Shown one piece after another: positions 1 through 5,988 of a DNA stretch of 44,578 nucleotides (position 1 is the first letter of the stretch; every line of letters begins with the position of its first letter). The DNA is from Tumebacillus sp. BK434 (GTDB lineage Bacteria > Bacillota > Bacilli > Tumebacillales > Tumebacillaceae). Where the stretch lies: NCBI RefSeq assembly GCF_004340785.1, contig NZ_SLXS01000014.1, positions 1-44,578 on the forward strand, given 5' to 3'. The position numbers and the translations under genes are program-made. The notes beneath the pieces were generated by a model. The model was given only the letters and a program-made list of their open reading frames with translations, was not told where the DNA came from and ran no database searches.

Positions 1-12
1 TTTTTTAGCCAT
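1..12 (-). CDS. First codons of a gene running off the left edge
   Basis: An ATG on the minus strand at 12-10 opens a reading frame coding Met-Ala-Lys-Lys before the window ends. A good ribosome binding site (GGAGGGG) lies seven bases upstream, which is why I treat this as a real start. Four residues do not identify the protein. It is transcribed in the same direction as the dehydrogenase at 133-1560, about 120 bases downstream of that gene's stop, and may be co-transcribed or have its own promoter. Confidence 0.6.
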
Positions 13-36
13 AAAAAATCCCCTCCAGTCAACAAG

Positions 37-53
37 GATAAGTCCATCTTATC
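37..53. promoter_or_regulatory. Short inverted repeat upstream of the left-edge gene
   Basis: GATAAG and CTTATC form a 6-bp dyad with a 5-base centre, about 25 bases upstream of the left-edge start codon. It could be an operator or a small leader hairpin. I see no consensus promoter pair around it, so this is a weak call. Confidence 0.25.
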
Positions 54-132
54 GATGTCCTTTTTCTCTTGTCTACCATGAGGGGATAATACCACCAAAC
101 CACGAAGTCTTTTCCCCTCCCCAAGCTTTTCC

Positions 133-1560
133 CTACATCACGTCATGCAAATGCCGCGCCACATGCACCCCGGCTGCCGAGGCCTGTGCCAGGCCGCGGG
201 TGATGCCGGCGCCGTCGCCGACGGTGAACAGGCCGGATATCTCCGTCTCGAACTTGTCGGTCAGCCGCGGGCGCGAGGAGTAGAATTTCGCCTCGACGCC
301 GTAGAACAGCGTGTGCTCCGAAGCGATGCCCGGCGTGACTTTGTCGAGCGCTTCCATCATCTCGATCAAGGATTTCATCGTGTTGTACGGCAGCACCAGC
401 CCGAGATCGCCCGGCACCGCTTCTTTCAAGGTCGGTTCGAGGAAGCCTTCCTTGATCCGCTTTTCGGTCGAACGGCGCCCTTTCAGGATGTCGCCGTACT
501 TCTGGATGATCACCGAGCCGTTCGACAGGTCGTTGGCGCGGCGCGAGATCTCTTTCGCATACTCGATCGGCTTGTCAAACGGATCGGTAAACGTGTGTGA
601 GACGAGCAGGGCGAAGTTGGTGTTTTGGCTGCCCAGCTTCGGGTCTTTGTACGAGTGTCCGTTCGCCGTCATCACGCCGGAGTGGTTCTCGACCACGACG
701 TGCCCCGAAGGGTTGGAGCAGAACGTGCGCACCGTCGTCCCGACGCTGGTGTTGAACACAAATTTCGCTTCATACAGATGCTCGTTGATCTCCGCCATGA
801 TCACGTCGGACGTCTCCACGCGCACGCCGATGTCGACTTGGTTGTTCGTCATCACAAGACCCTGGCGCTTCAAGATCTCGCCCAGCCACTGCGAACCGTC
901 GCGCCCGGGGGCGATGATCACTTTTTTCGCCTGAATCTTTTCCCCCGTTTTCAGGACGACGCCCGTCGCTTGGAGCCCGTCGGCCGTCTTTTCCACGAGA
1001 ATGTCTTCCACGAGCGTCTTAAACCGCGTCTCGATCCGCCCTTCCAGCGTGCGGTAGATGTTCGCGAGGATCTTCAAGTTCTCCTCGGTGCCCAGATGGC
1101 GCACCCGCGCTTTCAACAGCTTCAAGCCCGCAGCCGCTGCCTGCCGCTCGATCTTCGCCACGTCGCGCGTCGTCGGGTCGGTGATCTGCAGCGTCCCGCC
1201 GTGCGCGAGGTTGATCGCATCGGCGTATTCGATCAGCTGCAACACCTCCGACGGCGCCAGATAATCCTGCATCCAGCCGCCAAACTCGGTGGTCAGGTTA
1301 AACTTCCCGTCGCTGTATGCTCCCGCCCCGCCCCAGCCGGCGGTGATCGAGCAGGCGGGCAGGCAGCCGGCATATTCTTTCTTCTGGTGCGCCGGCGGGC
1401 ACTTGGTCAGCTTTTCTTCTAAGATCGGACAGCTGCGCCGGAAAATATCATGACCTTTATCGATCAATAGCACCTTCTTGTTCGGATCGAGGTGCGTCAG
1501 TTCATACGCTGCAAAAATACCGCCAGGACCTGCTCCGACAATGACCACATCATACAACAT
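133..1560 (-). CDS. NAD(P)/FAD-dependent dehydrogenase, COG2509-like
   Basis: This 475-residue cytosolic flavoprotein starts with the Rossmann FAD-binding motif GAGPGGIFAAYEL at residues 9-21. It then has a glycine-rich stretch (GGAGAYSDGKFN) and, near the C terminus, a second FAD contact (GDGAGITRGLAQASAAG). The pattern is that of the uncharacterised FAD-dependent dehydrogenases of COG2509; the substrate is unknown. I chose ATG 1560 because AAAGGGGA precedes it at good spacing. The open frame extends 51 codons further upstream, but that part overlaps a structured RNA leader and is probably untranslated. A strong promoter (41 bases TTGACG to TATGAT region at 1748-1777) and a purine-riboswitch-like aptamer precede the gene, so expression probably responds to a purine or related compound. 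Family assignment is fairly confident; physiological role is not. Confidence 0.85.
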   Translation of the reverse strand: MLYDVVIVGAGPGGIFAAYELTHLDPNKKVLLIDKGHDIFRRSCPILEEKLTKCPPAHQKKEYAGCLPACSITAGWGGAGAYSDGKFNLTTEFGGWMQDYLAPSEVLQLIEYADAINLAHGGTLQITDPTTRDVAKIERQAAAAGLKLLKARVRHLGTEENLKILANIYRTLEGRIETRFKTLVEDILVEKTADGLQATGVVLKTGEKIQAKKVIIAPGRDGSQWLGEILKRQGLVMTNNQVDIGVRVETSDVIMAEINEHLYEAKFVFNTSVGTTVRTFCSNPSGHVVVENHSGVMTANGHSYKDPKLGSQNTNFALLVSHTFTDPFDKPIEYAKEISRRANDLSNGSVIIQKYGDILKGRRSTEKRIKEGFLEPTLKEAVPGDLGLVLPYNTMKSLIEMMEALDKVTPGIASEHTLFYGVEAKFYSSRPRLTDKFETEISGLFTVGDGAGITRGLAQASAAGVHVARHLHDVM

Positions 1561-1594
1561 TGTTCGGGTATCCCCTTTCTGCTTGTCAATTCGG

Positions 1595-1694
1595 AAAAAT
1601 ACAAAGGCTCCCGTGGAAACACCGGCCACGTCTGACTGTCCCTGCGCTTTTCCTTGCAAGGGACAGTCATCGTAGTCGGCTCTTCCCGGGAGCC
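1595..1694 (-). terminator. Long alternative hairpin (putative expression platform)
   Basis: On the minus strand GGCTCCCG (1694-1687) is complementary to CGGGAGCC (1613-1606). The helix is extended by GGAA with TTCC and encloses a second perfect 9-bp stem, GACTGTCCC (1642-1634 complement) with GGGACAGTC. The distal arm is followed by the T-rich run TTTGTATTTTT, as in an intrinsic terminator. The upstream arm is also the 5' side of P3 in the aptamer at 1670-1730, so the two folds exclude each other. I infer that ligand binding would prevent this hairpin and allow read-through. Confidence 0.55.
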
Positions 1695-1730
1695 GGTAGA
1701 AACGCTGAGCCATATCCTCAGCCTATACGA
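1670..1730 (-). promoter_or_regulatory. Purine (guanine-type) riboswitch aptamer
   Basis: Read on the minus strand, the leader matches the purine aptamer. P1 is TCGTA with TACGA. P2 is GCTGAG with CTCAGC, closing the loop GATATGG, identical to L2 of xpt as I recall it. The joining segment is GTTTCTACC. P3 is GGCTC with GAGCC, closing the loop CCGGGAA, and it is followed by GACTA. The base at the specificity position (74 in xpt numbering) is C, which pairs with guanine or hypoxanthine. P2 is one base pair shorter than in xpt or add, and the A24/U25-A45 positions differ, so it could be a variant with altered ligand preference. It starts about 10 bases after the predicted transcription start and controls the COG2509 dehydrogenase. 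Confidence 0.85.
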
Positions 1731-1747
1731 GCTGTTCAACAGCTCTT

Positions 1748-1777
1748 ATCATACTCAAAAACACGAACAATCGTCAA
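1748..1777 (-). promoter_or_regulatory. Sigma-A promoter of the riboswitch leader
   Basis: On the minus strand TTGACG (1777-1772) and TATGAT (1753-1748) are separated by 18 bases. Transcription would start near 1741, just ahead of the aptamer. A 17-base palindrome, GAGCTGTT-C-AACAGCTC, at 1730-1746 lies at the start site and could be the 5' end of the leader or an operator. Confidence 0.75.
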
Positions 1778-1784
1778 CACCTAC

Positions 1785-2336
1785 TCACTTTTGTTCGTAT
1801 TCATTGCGGAGCAGTCCATAGATCACCAGATCGCAGAATTCGCCTGACACGAACGCGCCGTGCCGCAGCACGCCTTCCTGTTGAAAGCCGATCTTCTCGA
1901 ACAGACGGCGGCTGGCCGCGTTATGCGACTCGACCGTGCCCTGAAGGCGGTGCAGGCCCAGCTCCTGAAAGCCGTATTGGATCAGCTTGTGAAACGCTTC
2001 GGTCATGATGCCTTGCCCCCAGTACTCTTTGCGCAGCACCGCCACCATCTCCGCCTTGAACTCCTTTGGTTCCCAGCCATAATAGCCGCAGGTGCCGATC
2101 AGCCGGCCGCTCTCTTTCCACTCGATCCCAAGACGCAAGGTGGTCTTGTTCTGAAAGCTGTCATCGTACCGGATGATCGTCTGATAGACCTGCTCCAACC
2201 GCTCAAACGGGTCTGTGCCGTAGTGTTTCATCACCTCAAAATCGGACAGATACGCAAACAGATCTTCCGCATCTTCCTTGCGCACCTGCCGCAGCACCAG
2301 CCGCTCCGTTTCCAATCTCGGGAATCCTGCTTCCAT
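1785..2336 (-). CDS. GNAT N-acetyltransferase, RimJ/RimL type
   Basis: This 183-residue protein has the single-domain RimJ/RimL layout. The opening ETERLVLRQVRKEDAEDLF strand-helix is at residues 9-27. The acetyl-CoA loop is represented by KEYWGQGIMTEAF around residues 103-115. The C-terminal motif HNAASRRLFEKIGFQQEG lies near residues 138-155. Such enzymes transfer an acetyl group from acetyl-CoA to an amine of a protein, amino acid or drug; sequence alone does not give the substrate. The ATG at 2336 has AAGGGAGAG about ten bases upstream. The gene is transcribed toward the riboswitch promoter and away from the FusB/C-type gene, so it is probably a single-gene unit. Confidence 0.85.
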   Translation of the reverse strand: MEAGFPRLETERLVLRQVRKEDAEDLFAYLSDFEVMKHYGTDPFERLEQVYQTIIRYDDSFQNKTTLRLGIEWKESGRLIGTCGYYGWEPKEFKAEMVAVLRKEYWGQGIMTEAFHKLIQYGFQELGLHRLQGTVESHNAASRRLFEKIGFQQEGVLRHGAFVSGEFCDLVIYGLLRNEYEQK

Positions 2337-2397
2337 GACGCCTCACTCTCCCTTTTCAGCTTGCCATTATCAGCAGTATAAGTGGGGAAAGTACCGT

Positions 2398-2426
2398 TTG
2401 CCAATCTGTATGAAATGGTCTATACT
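2398..2426 (+). promoter_or_regulatory. Promoter of the FusB/C-type leader and gene
   Basis: TTGCCA (2398-2403) and TATACT (2421-2426) are separated by exactly 17 bases, a near-consensus sigma-A promoter. Transcription would start near 2433, giving a leader of about 150 bases that contains the leader peptide and the attenuator stems. Confidence 0.8.
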
Positions 2427-2464
2427 TTTTCCAATTCCACCTCATGAAACGGGGGCCTAATCTT

Positions 2465-2494
2465 ATGGCAATACGCACTGGTCTGTTTCAGTAG
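2465..2494 (+). CDS. Leader peptide MAIRTGLFQ of the EF-G-binding protein gene
   Basis: A nine-codon open frame, ATG to TAG, encodes MAIRTGLFQ. GGGGG lies nine bases before the ATG and can act as a ribosome binding site. Its last codons lie inside segment 1 of a set of competing RNA stems (see 2483-2576). Size, position after a clear promoter and overlap with the stems match the leader peptides of translationally attenuated resistance genes such as erm. FusB itself is reported to be inducible in this way. That this peptide controls the gene is inferred. Confidence 0.65.
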   Translation: MAIRTGLFQ

Positions 2495-2576
2495 AAACAG
2501 GAGAATCGTATACCCAATTCATTCTGCTGTTTCTACTCTCGTCGTGAACTGCCAATAAACGAGAAGAAACAGGAGG
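2483..2576 (+). promoter_or_regulatory. Four-segment translational attenuator
   Basis: Four complementary segments are visible. Segment 1, CTGTTTC (2483-2489), pairs with segment 2, GAAACAG (2494-2500). Segment 3, CTGTTTCT (2527-2534) plus TCTCGT (2537-2542), pairs with segment 4, ACGAGA (2559-2564) plus AGAAACAG (2565-2572). Segment 4 runs into the AGGAGG ribosome binding site at 2571-2576. Segments 2 and 3 can instead form a perfect 10-bp helix (GTAGAAACAG 2491-2500 with CTGTTTCTAC 2527-2536). Ribosome stalling on the leader peptide would free segment 2, break the 3:4 stem and expose the binding site. Confidence 0.75.
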
Positions 2577-2585
2577 TACTTCCCT

Positions 2586-3254
2586 ATGACACAGGAACAA
2601 ACGATGGTGCCGTTCATGCACCCGCACCAGATCAATTTCATCCGCCACCAGCTGTTGCAGCTGATCGGCGCCTTCTATTTTGCAGGCGATTACCGCGTGC
2701 TGGCTGCGTCCCGCGAGAACGTGGAAGACACCGTGCTTTCGCTCTTTCCCGGCGCGACACCGGCTCAGCGTGCCCTGCTGCAAGATGCCAAGAACGTCCG
2801 TGACCGCGATGAGCTGAAAGCGTACATGAGCCGTCTGGAGCCGTACATCATCCCGTTCCCGGAGATTACAGCTGCGGAGATCCGCAAGCTGTTCCCGAAG
2901 GTGAAGAAGCTCGTGCTGCCCGATCTGGAGAACCTCGACCGCACCAAGCTGACCTACCTCGGCTGGCGCGACATCGCGACCAACAGCCTGTATCTGGTCT
3001 CCCGCAACGGTGACAAGTGGGCCGGCACGGAGTTCAAATTTGTCGCGGCTCAGAAGAACCGCACGATGATCTGCTCGTGGTGCCATTCGGTCGGCAAAGG
3101 CGATGACGTGGCATTGGTCACGTCGCGGGTGAAAACGAAGATCGTGGACGGGTACAAAACGCAAGGCAATCATCTGTGCCTGGACAGTGCCGCATGCAAT
3201 GCACGCATCACCTCGACAACGGAGATGGAAGCGCTTTTGGCTTCCTTTCGATAA
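2586..3254 (+). CDS. FusB/FusC-family EF-G-binding protein
   Basis: This 222-residue protein resembles FusB and FusC, which bind elongation factor G, drive its release from the ribosome and so protect translation from fusidic acid. The N-terminal helical part (HPHQINFIRHQLLQL at residues 12-26), the central PFPEITAAEIRKLFPKVKKL segment near residues 90-109, and the C-terminal zinc-binding domain all match. The zinc ligands appear to be Cys163, Cys166, Cys198 and Cys204. AGGAGG lies nine bases before ATG 2586. A promoter, a leader peptide and an attenuator precede it, so it is probably induced when ribosomes stall, and a terminator follows directly. Chromosomal homologues occur widely in Bacillota and may serve housekeeping EF-G recycling rather than acquired resistance. 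Confidence 0.88.
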   Translation: MTQEQTMVPFMHPHQINFIRHQLLQLIGAFYFAGDYRVLAASRENVEDTVLSLFPGATPAQRALLQDAKNVRDRDELKAYMSRLEPYIIPFPEITAAEIRKLFPKVKKLVLPDLENLDRTKLTYLGWRDIATNSLYLVSRNGDKWAGTEFKFVAAQKNRTMICSWCHSVGKGDDVALVTSRVKTKIVDGYKTQGNHLCLDSAACNARITSTTEMEALLASFR

Positions 3255-3279
3255 GTGAAACATGAGTGAATAAGAATAG

Positions 3280-3310
3280 CGGAGCCGCTCTGGGAGCAGC
3301 TCCGTTTTTT
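3280..3310 (+). terminator. Intrinsic terminator after the FusB/C-type gene
   Basis: CGGAGC (3280-3285) and GCTCCG (3299-3304) form the stem, directly followed by six T residues. It ends the plus-strand unit just before the stop codon of convergent hrpB. Confidence 0.85.
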
Positions 3311-3316
3311 CATGTG

Positions 3317-5782
3317 TTACGACCCGCGCGGTTTCGCCCGGTTGGTCGGGACGGCGCTGTACGCGTCGTCCGGCCAGTGGTGTTTGGGATAGCGGCCTTT
3401 GAGGTCTTTTTTCACCTCGAAGTAGGTGTTTTGCCAAAAGCTCGCCAAGTCGCGCGTCACCTGCACCGGGCGGTGCGCCGGAGACAGCAGATGCAAAGTC
3501 AGCGGCACCCGCCCTCCCGCGATGCGCGGCGTTGCCTGCAAGCCAAACATCTCCTGCAGGCGCACGGCCAGCACCGGCGCGTCCGGGTCGCTGTAGTCGA
3601 TCGGGATGCGCGAGCCGCTCGGCACGGTCAGGTGCGTCGGCGCCTGCTCGTCCAGTTCGCGGCGCTGCTCCCACGAGAGCATCGTCTCCAAGATGCTGAT
3701 CAACTGCAGCCGCTGCAGGTCGTCCCGGTTTTTCAGCCCGTAGAGGTGCGGGGCGAGCCAGTCGGTAAGCGTGTCGATCAGTCCGGCGCGCGACACATCC
3801 GGCCAGGACGGATCATGGCGGTGCAGGAAGCTGAGGCGCTCCCGAAACTGTTTCGCCGCTTTCGTCCACGGCAGGATGTCCAACCCTTCCTGCCGGATGC
3901 CGCTCAAAAGCGCGACCAGCACCCGTTCCGCGTCGGGGTTCGGCAGCGGGGCTTCTTTCAGCAGCAGCGCGCCGAGCCTCTCCCGTTTGCGCGCCCGCAC
4001 CCTGTGCGCGGAGGCGTCCCATTCGATGAGCTGCTCGGTGACGATCTGCTCCTGACAATGCTCGCGAAGCTCCGCCTCCTCCACTTCGGCGGCGAGAAAA
4101 ATCCGGCTCTCTGCCCCTTGGTCGTCCAGTTCGGCCGCGACCAGATACGGGACGAACGACAGGGGCTGTTCCTCCGCCAAAGCAGCCCCTCGCCCGTTGC
4201 GCAGCAAAAAGCGCCCGTTCCCGCGCCGCTGCGCGATCCGGTCCGGGTAGGCAAAGGCGAGCAAGAGTCCGCACGACGCCAGATTCCCTTTTTCCCCGGC
4301 GGGGAGGTTCAAAGCCCGCTTCCACTGGTTCGCTTCGGCGGTCATCCGGCGGTCGGCCTGCCCGCGCTGCAGCGCTTCGATGCGCAGGCGCAGGTCGGCG
4401 TTCCGCTCCTTGAGAAAGTCCCGCTCGTTCAGCACCGCCGCCAGCTCGCAGGCCAGACCGCCGAGCTGAAGCGGCACCGCGCGCAGCACCATATGGGCGA
4501 GGCGCGGGTGCAGCCCGAACTCCGCCATTCGCTTCCCGTGCTCCGTCAGCGTCCCCGCATCGCGCAGTGCGCCCAACTGGGCGAGCAGTTCGCGCGCCTG
4601 GGCAAACGCAGGTGCGGGCGGCGCATCCATCCACGCCAGTTCCGCCGGGTCGGTCACGCCCCAGACGGCCAGTTCCAGCGCGAGCGGAGCCAAGTCGGCC
4701 TCCAAGATCTCCGGCGTGCTGCGCGCGGGCAGCCCTTTGTCCTCGTGCTCCGTCCACAGGCGGTAGCACACGCCCGGCGCCACCCGGCCAGCCCGGCCGC
4801 GCCGCTGTTCCGCCGACGCGCGGGACACGGTGACCGTCTCCAGCCGCGTCATGCCGGTGCGCGGCGAAAAGCGCGGCACGCGCATCAGCCCGCTGTCGAT
4901 GACGACGCGCACGCCTTCCACCGTCAAGCTCGTCTCGGCGATCGAAGTGGCCAGCACGATTTTGCGCTCACCGGGGCGGCTCGGCGCGATCGCCGCGTCC
5001 TGCGCTTCCCGGGCCAACGTGCCGTGCAGCGGCATGATCTTCGCCTCGCGCCGCAGCCCCTGCTCGTGCAGCAGCGACTCGACGCGCCGAATCTCGCCCG
5101 CTCCCGGCAGGAAGACGAGCAGGTCGCCCGCTTCCTGTGCCAGAGCCGTCTGGATCGTCCGCACGACAAGCGGCTCGATGCGGCCTTCCGCGCGGCGCTC
5201 CAAGAAGCGCGTCTCCACCGGGTAGGCGCGGCCAACGCTTTGCAGCACCGGCGCACCGCCGAGCAGCGCGGCGACCGGTTCTGCCTCCAGCGTCGCCGAC
5301 ATCACCAGCACGCGCAGGTCTTCGCGCAAGAGCTGCTGTGACTGCAGGCACAAAGCCAGCCCGAGGTCGCCATGCAAGTTACGCTCGTGAAACTCGTCAA
5401 AGATCACGATCCCCGCCTCTTCCAGCGCCGGATCGCTCTGCAGCATCCGTGTCAGCACGCCTTCGGTGATCACTTCGATCCGCGTCTTCGGCCCGACTTT
5501 CGTATCCATCCGCACCCGGTAGCCCACCGTCTCCCCGGTCTGCTCGCCGAGCTGGCGGGCCATATACGCCGCCGCCGCACGTGCGGCCAGACGGCGCGGT
5601 TCGAGCATGATGATCTTCTTCCCTTGCAGCCACGGCTCGTCTAACAGAGCCAGTGGAACCCGCGTCGTCTTCCCCGCCCCCGGAGCGGCGACGAGGACGG
5701 CATTTTCCCGCGTGCGGAGGGTCTCTGTTAGTGCGGGCAGTACTGCATCGATCGGTAAGACAGGCAATCTGCGTCCCTCCAT
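3317..5782 (-). CDS. hrpB: ATP-dependent RNA helicase HrpB (DEAH type)
   Basis: This 821-residue protein has the DEAH-helicase core: Walker A APGAGKTT near residues 33-40, the Ia region LEPRRLAARA, motif II DEFHER near 128, SATLEAEP (motif III), and the C-terminal motifs ATSIAETSLTV and QRRGRAGR. The long C-terminal half (helicase-associated and HrpB-specific domains) and the total length fit HrpB. Its RNA substrate is not established. The ATG at 5782 has only a poor upstream site. The in-frame TTG at 5767 (six codons later, reading LPVLPIDAVLPAL) has GGAGGG at ideal spacing and may be the true start. The gene is alone on this strand; the divergent promoter of the leader at 5862 lies just upstream. 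Confidence 0.9.
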   Translation of the reverse strand: MEGRRLPVLPIDAVLPALTETLRTRENAVLVAAPGAGKTTRVPLALLDEPWLQGKKIIMLEPRRLAARAAAAYMARQLGEQTGETVGYRVRMDTKVGPKTRIEVITEGVLTRMLQSDPALEEAGIVIFDEFHERNLHGDLGLALCLQSQQLLREDLRVLVMSATLEAEPVAALLGGAPVLQSVGRAYPVETRFLERRAEGRIEPLVVRTIQTALAQEAGDLLVFLPGAGEIRRVESLLHEQGLRREAKIMPLHGTLAREAQDAAIAPSRPGERKIVLATSIAETSLTVEGVRVVIDSGLMRVPRFSPRTGMTRLETVTVSRASAEQRRGRAGRVAPGVCYRLWTEHEDKGLPARSTPEILEADLAPLALELAVWGVTDPAELAWMDAPPAPAFAQARELLAQLGALRDAGTLTEHGKRMAEFGLHPRLAHMVLRAVPLQLGGLACELAAVLNERDFLKERNADLRLRIEALQRGQADRRMTAEANQWKRALNLPAGEKGNLASCGLLLAFAYPDRIAQRRGNGRFLLRNGRGAALAEEQPLSFVPYLVAAELDDQGAESRIFLAAEVEEAELREHCQEQIVTEQLIEWDASAHRVRARKRERLGALLLKEAPLPNPDAERVLVALLSGIRQEGLDILPWTKAAKQFRERLSFLHRHDPSWPDVSRAGLIDTLTDWLAPHLYGLKNRDDLQRLQLISILETMLSWEQRRELDEQAPTHLTVPSGSRIPIDYSDPDAPVLAVRLQEMFGLQATPRIAGGRVPLTLHLLSPAHRPVQVTRDLASFWQNTYFEVKKDLKGRYPKHHWPDDAYSAVPTNRAKPRGS

Positions 5783-5789
5783 TCTTCCG

Positions 5790-5819
5790 TTGACAAAACT
5801 TCCCCAATCCCTCTATCAT
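5790..5819 (+). promoter_or_regulatory. Promoter of the leader and quadruple-GNAT gene
   Basis: A perfect TTGACA (5790-5795) and TATCAT (5814-5819) are separated by 18 bases. Transcription would start near 5826, giving a short leader that carries a leader peptide and an early terminator before the GNAT gene. Confidence 0.8.
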
Positions 5820-5861
5820 GATGTTGTAAGAACATTCTAACGAACCAGGAGGTGAGGTCAA

Positions 5862-5933
5862 ATGAAAACGACAATCGTATGTTCTTCATTTGTTGCCCCC
5901 TCGACAACGGTCTGTCCATTCCGCCGCGGGTAA
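5862..5933 (+). CDS. 23-residue leader peptide upstream of the GNAT gene
   Basis: An ATG with a very strong ribosome binding site (AGGAGGTGAGG) opens a 23-codon frame. It begins MKTTIVCSSF, ends VCPFRRG and is rich in Ser, Thr, Val and Cys. Its last codons and TAA stop fall inside the stem of an intrinsic terminator. This is the usual arrangement for ribosome-dependent transcription attenuation, where stalling on the leader lets polymerase pass the terminator. I do not recognise the peptide. Its role as a sensor is inferred from layout. Confidence 0.65.
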   Translation: MKTTIVCSSFVAPSTTVCPFRRG

Positions 5934-5950
5934 CGTCCCGCGGCTTTTTC
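5923..5950 (+). terminator. Leader terminator (attenuator) before the GNAT gene
   Basis: GCCGCGGG (5923-5930) and CCCGCGGC (5937-5944) form a perfect 8-bp stem with a 6-base loop, followed by TTTTTC. The loop holds the stop codon of the leader peptide. The GNAT start codon lies 39 bases beyond it, so polymerase must read through it to express the gene. I found no clear competing antiterminator helix; a ribosome sitting on the 5' arm may be enough. Confidence 0.85.
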
Positions 5951-5988
5951 ATTTCTTCGGGGGAATCAACCATAAAGGGGTATGATTC

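Noticed and set aside
1606-1694. Hammerhead or twister ribozyme, or a MITE-like palindrome
   Set aside because: The ribozyme core bases are absent. The region is explained better by the purine aptamer plus its competing hairpin.
1561-1713. N-terminal extension of 51 codons for the COG2509 dehydrogenase
   Set aside because: It overlaps the aptamer and hairpin of the leader, has no good ribosome binding site, and the FAD motif starts just after ATG 1560, as is normal.
3266-5341. 691-codon open frame on the plus strand
   Set aside because: It is antisense to hrpB, Arg/Gln/His-rich without any domain, and is a shadow of high G+C coding sequence.
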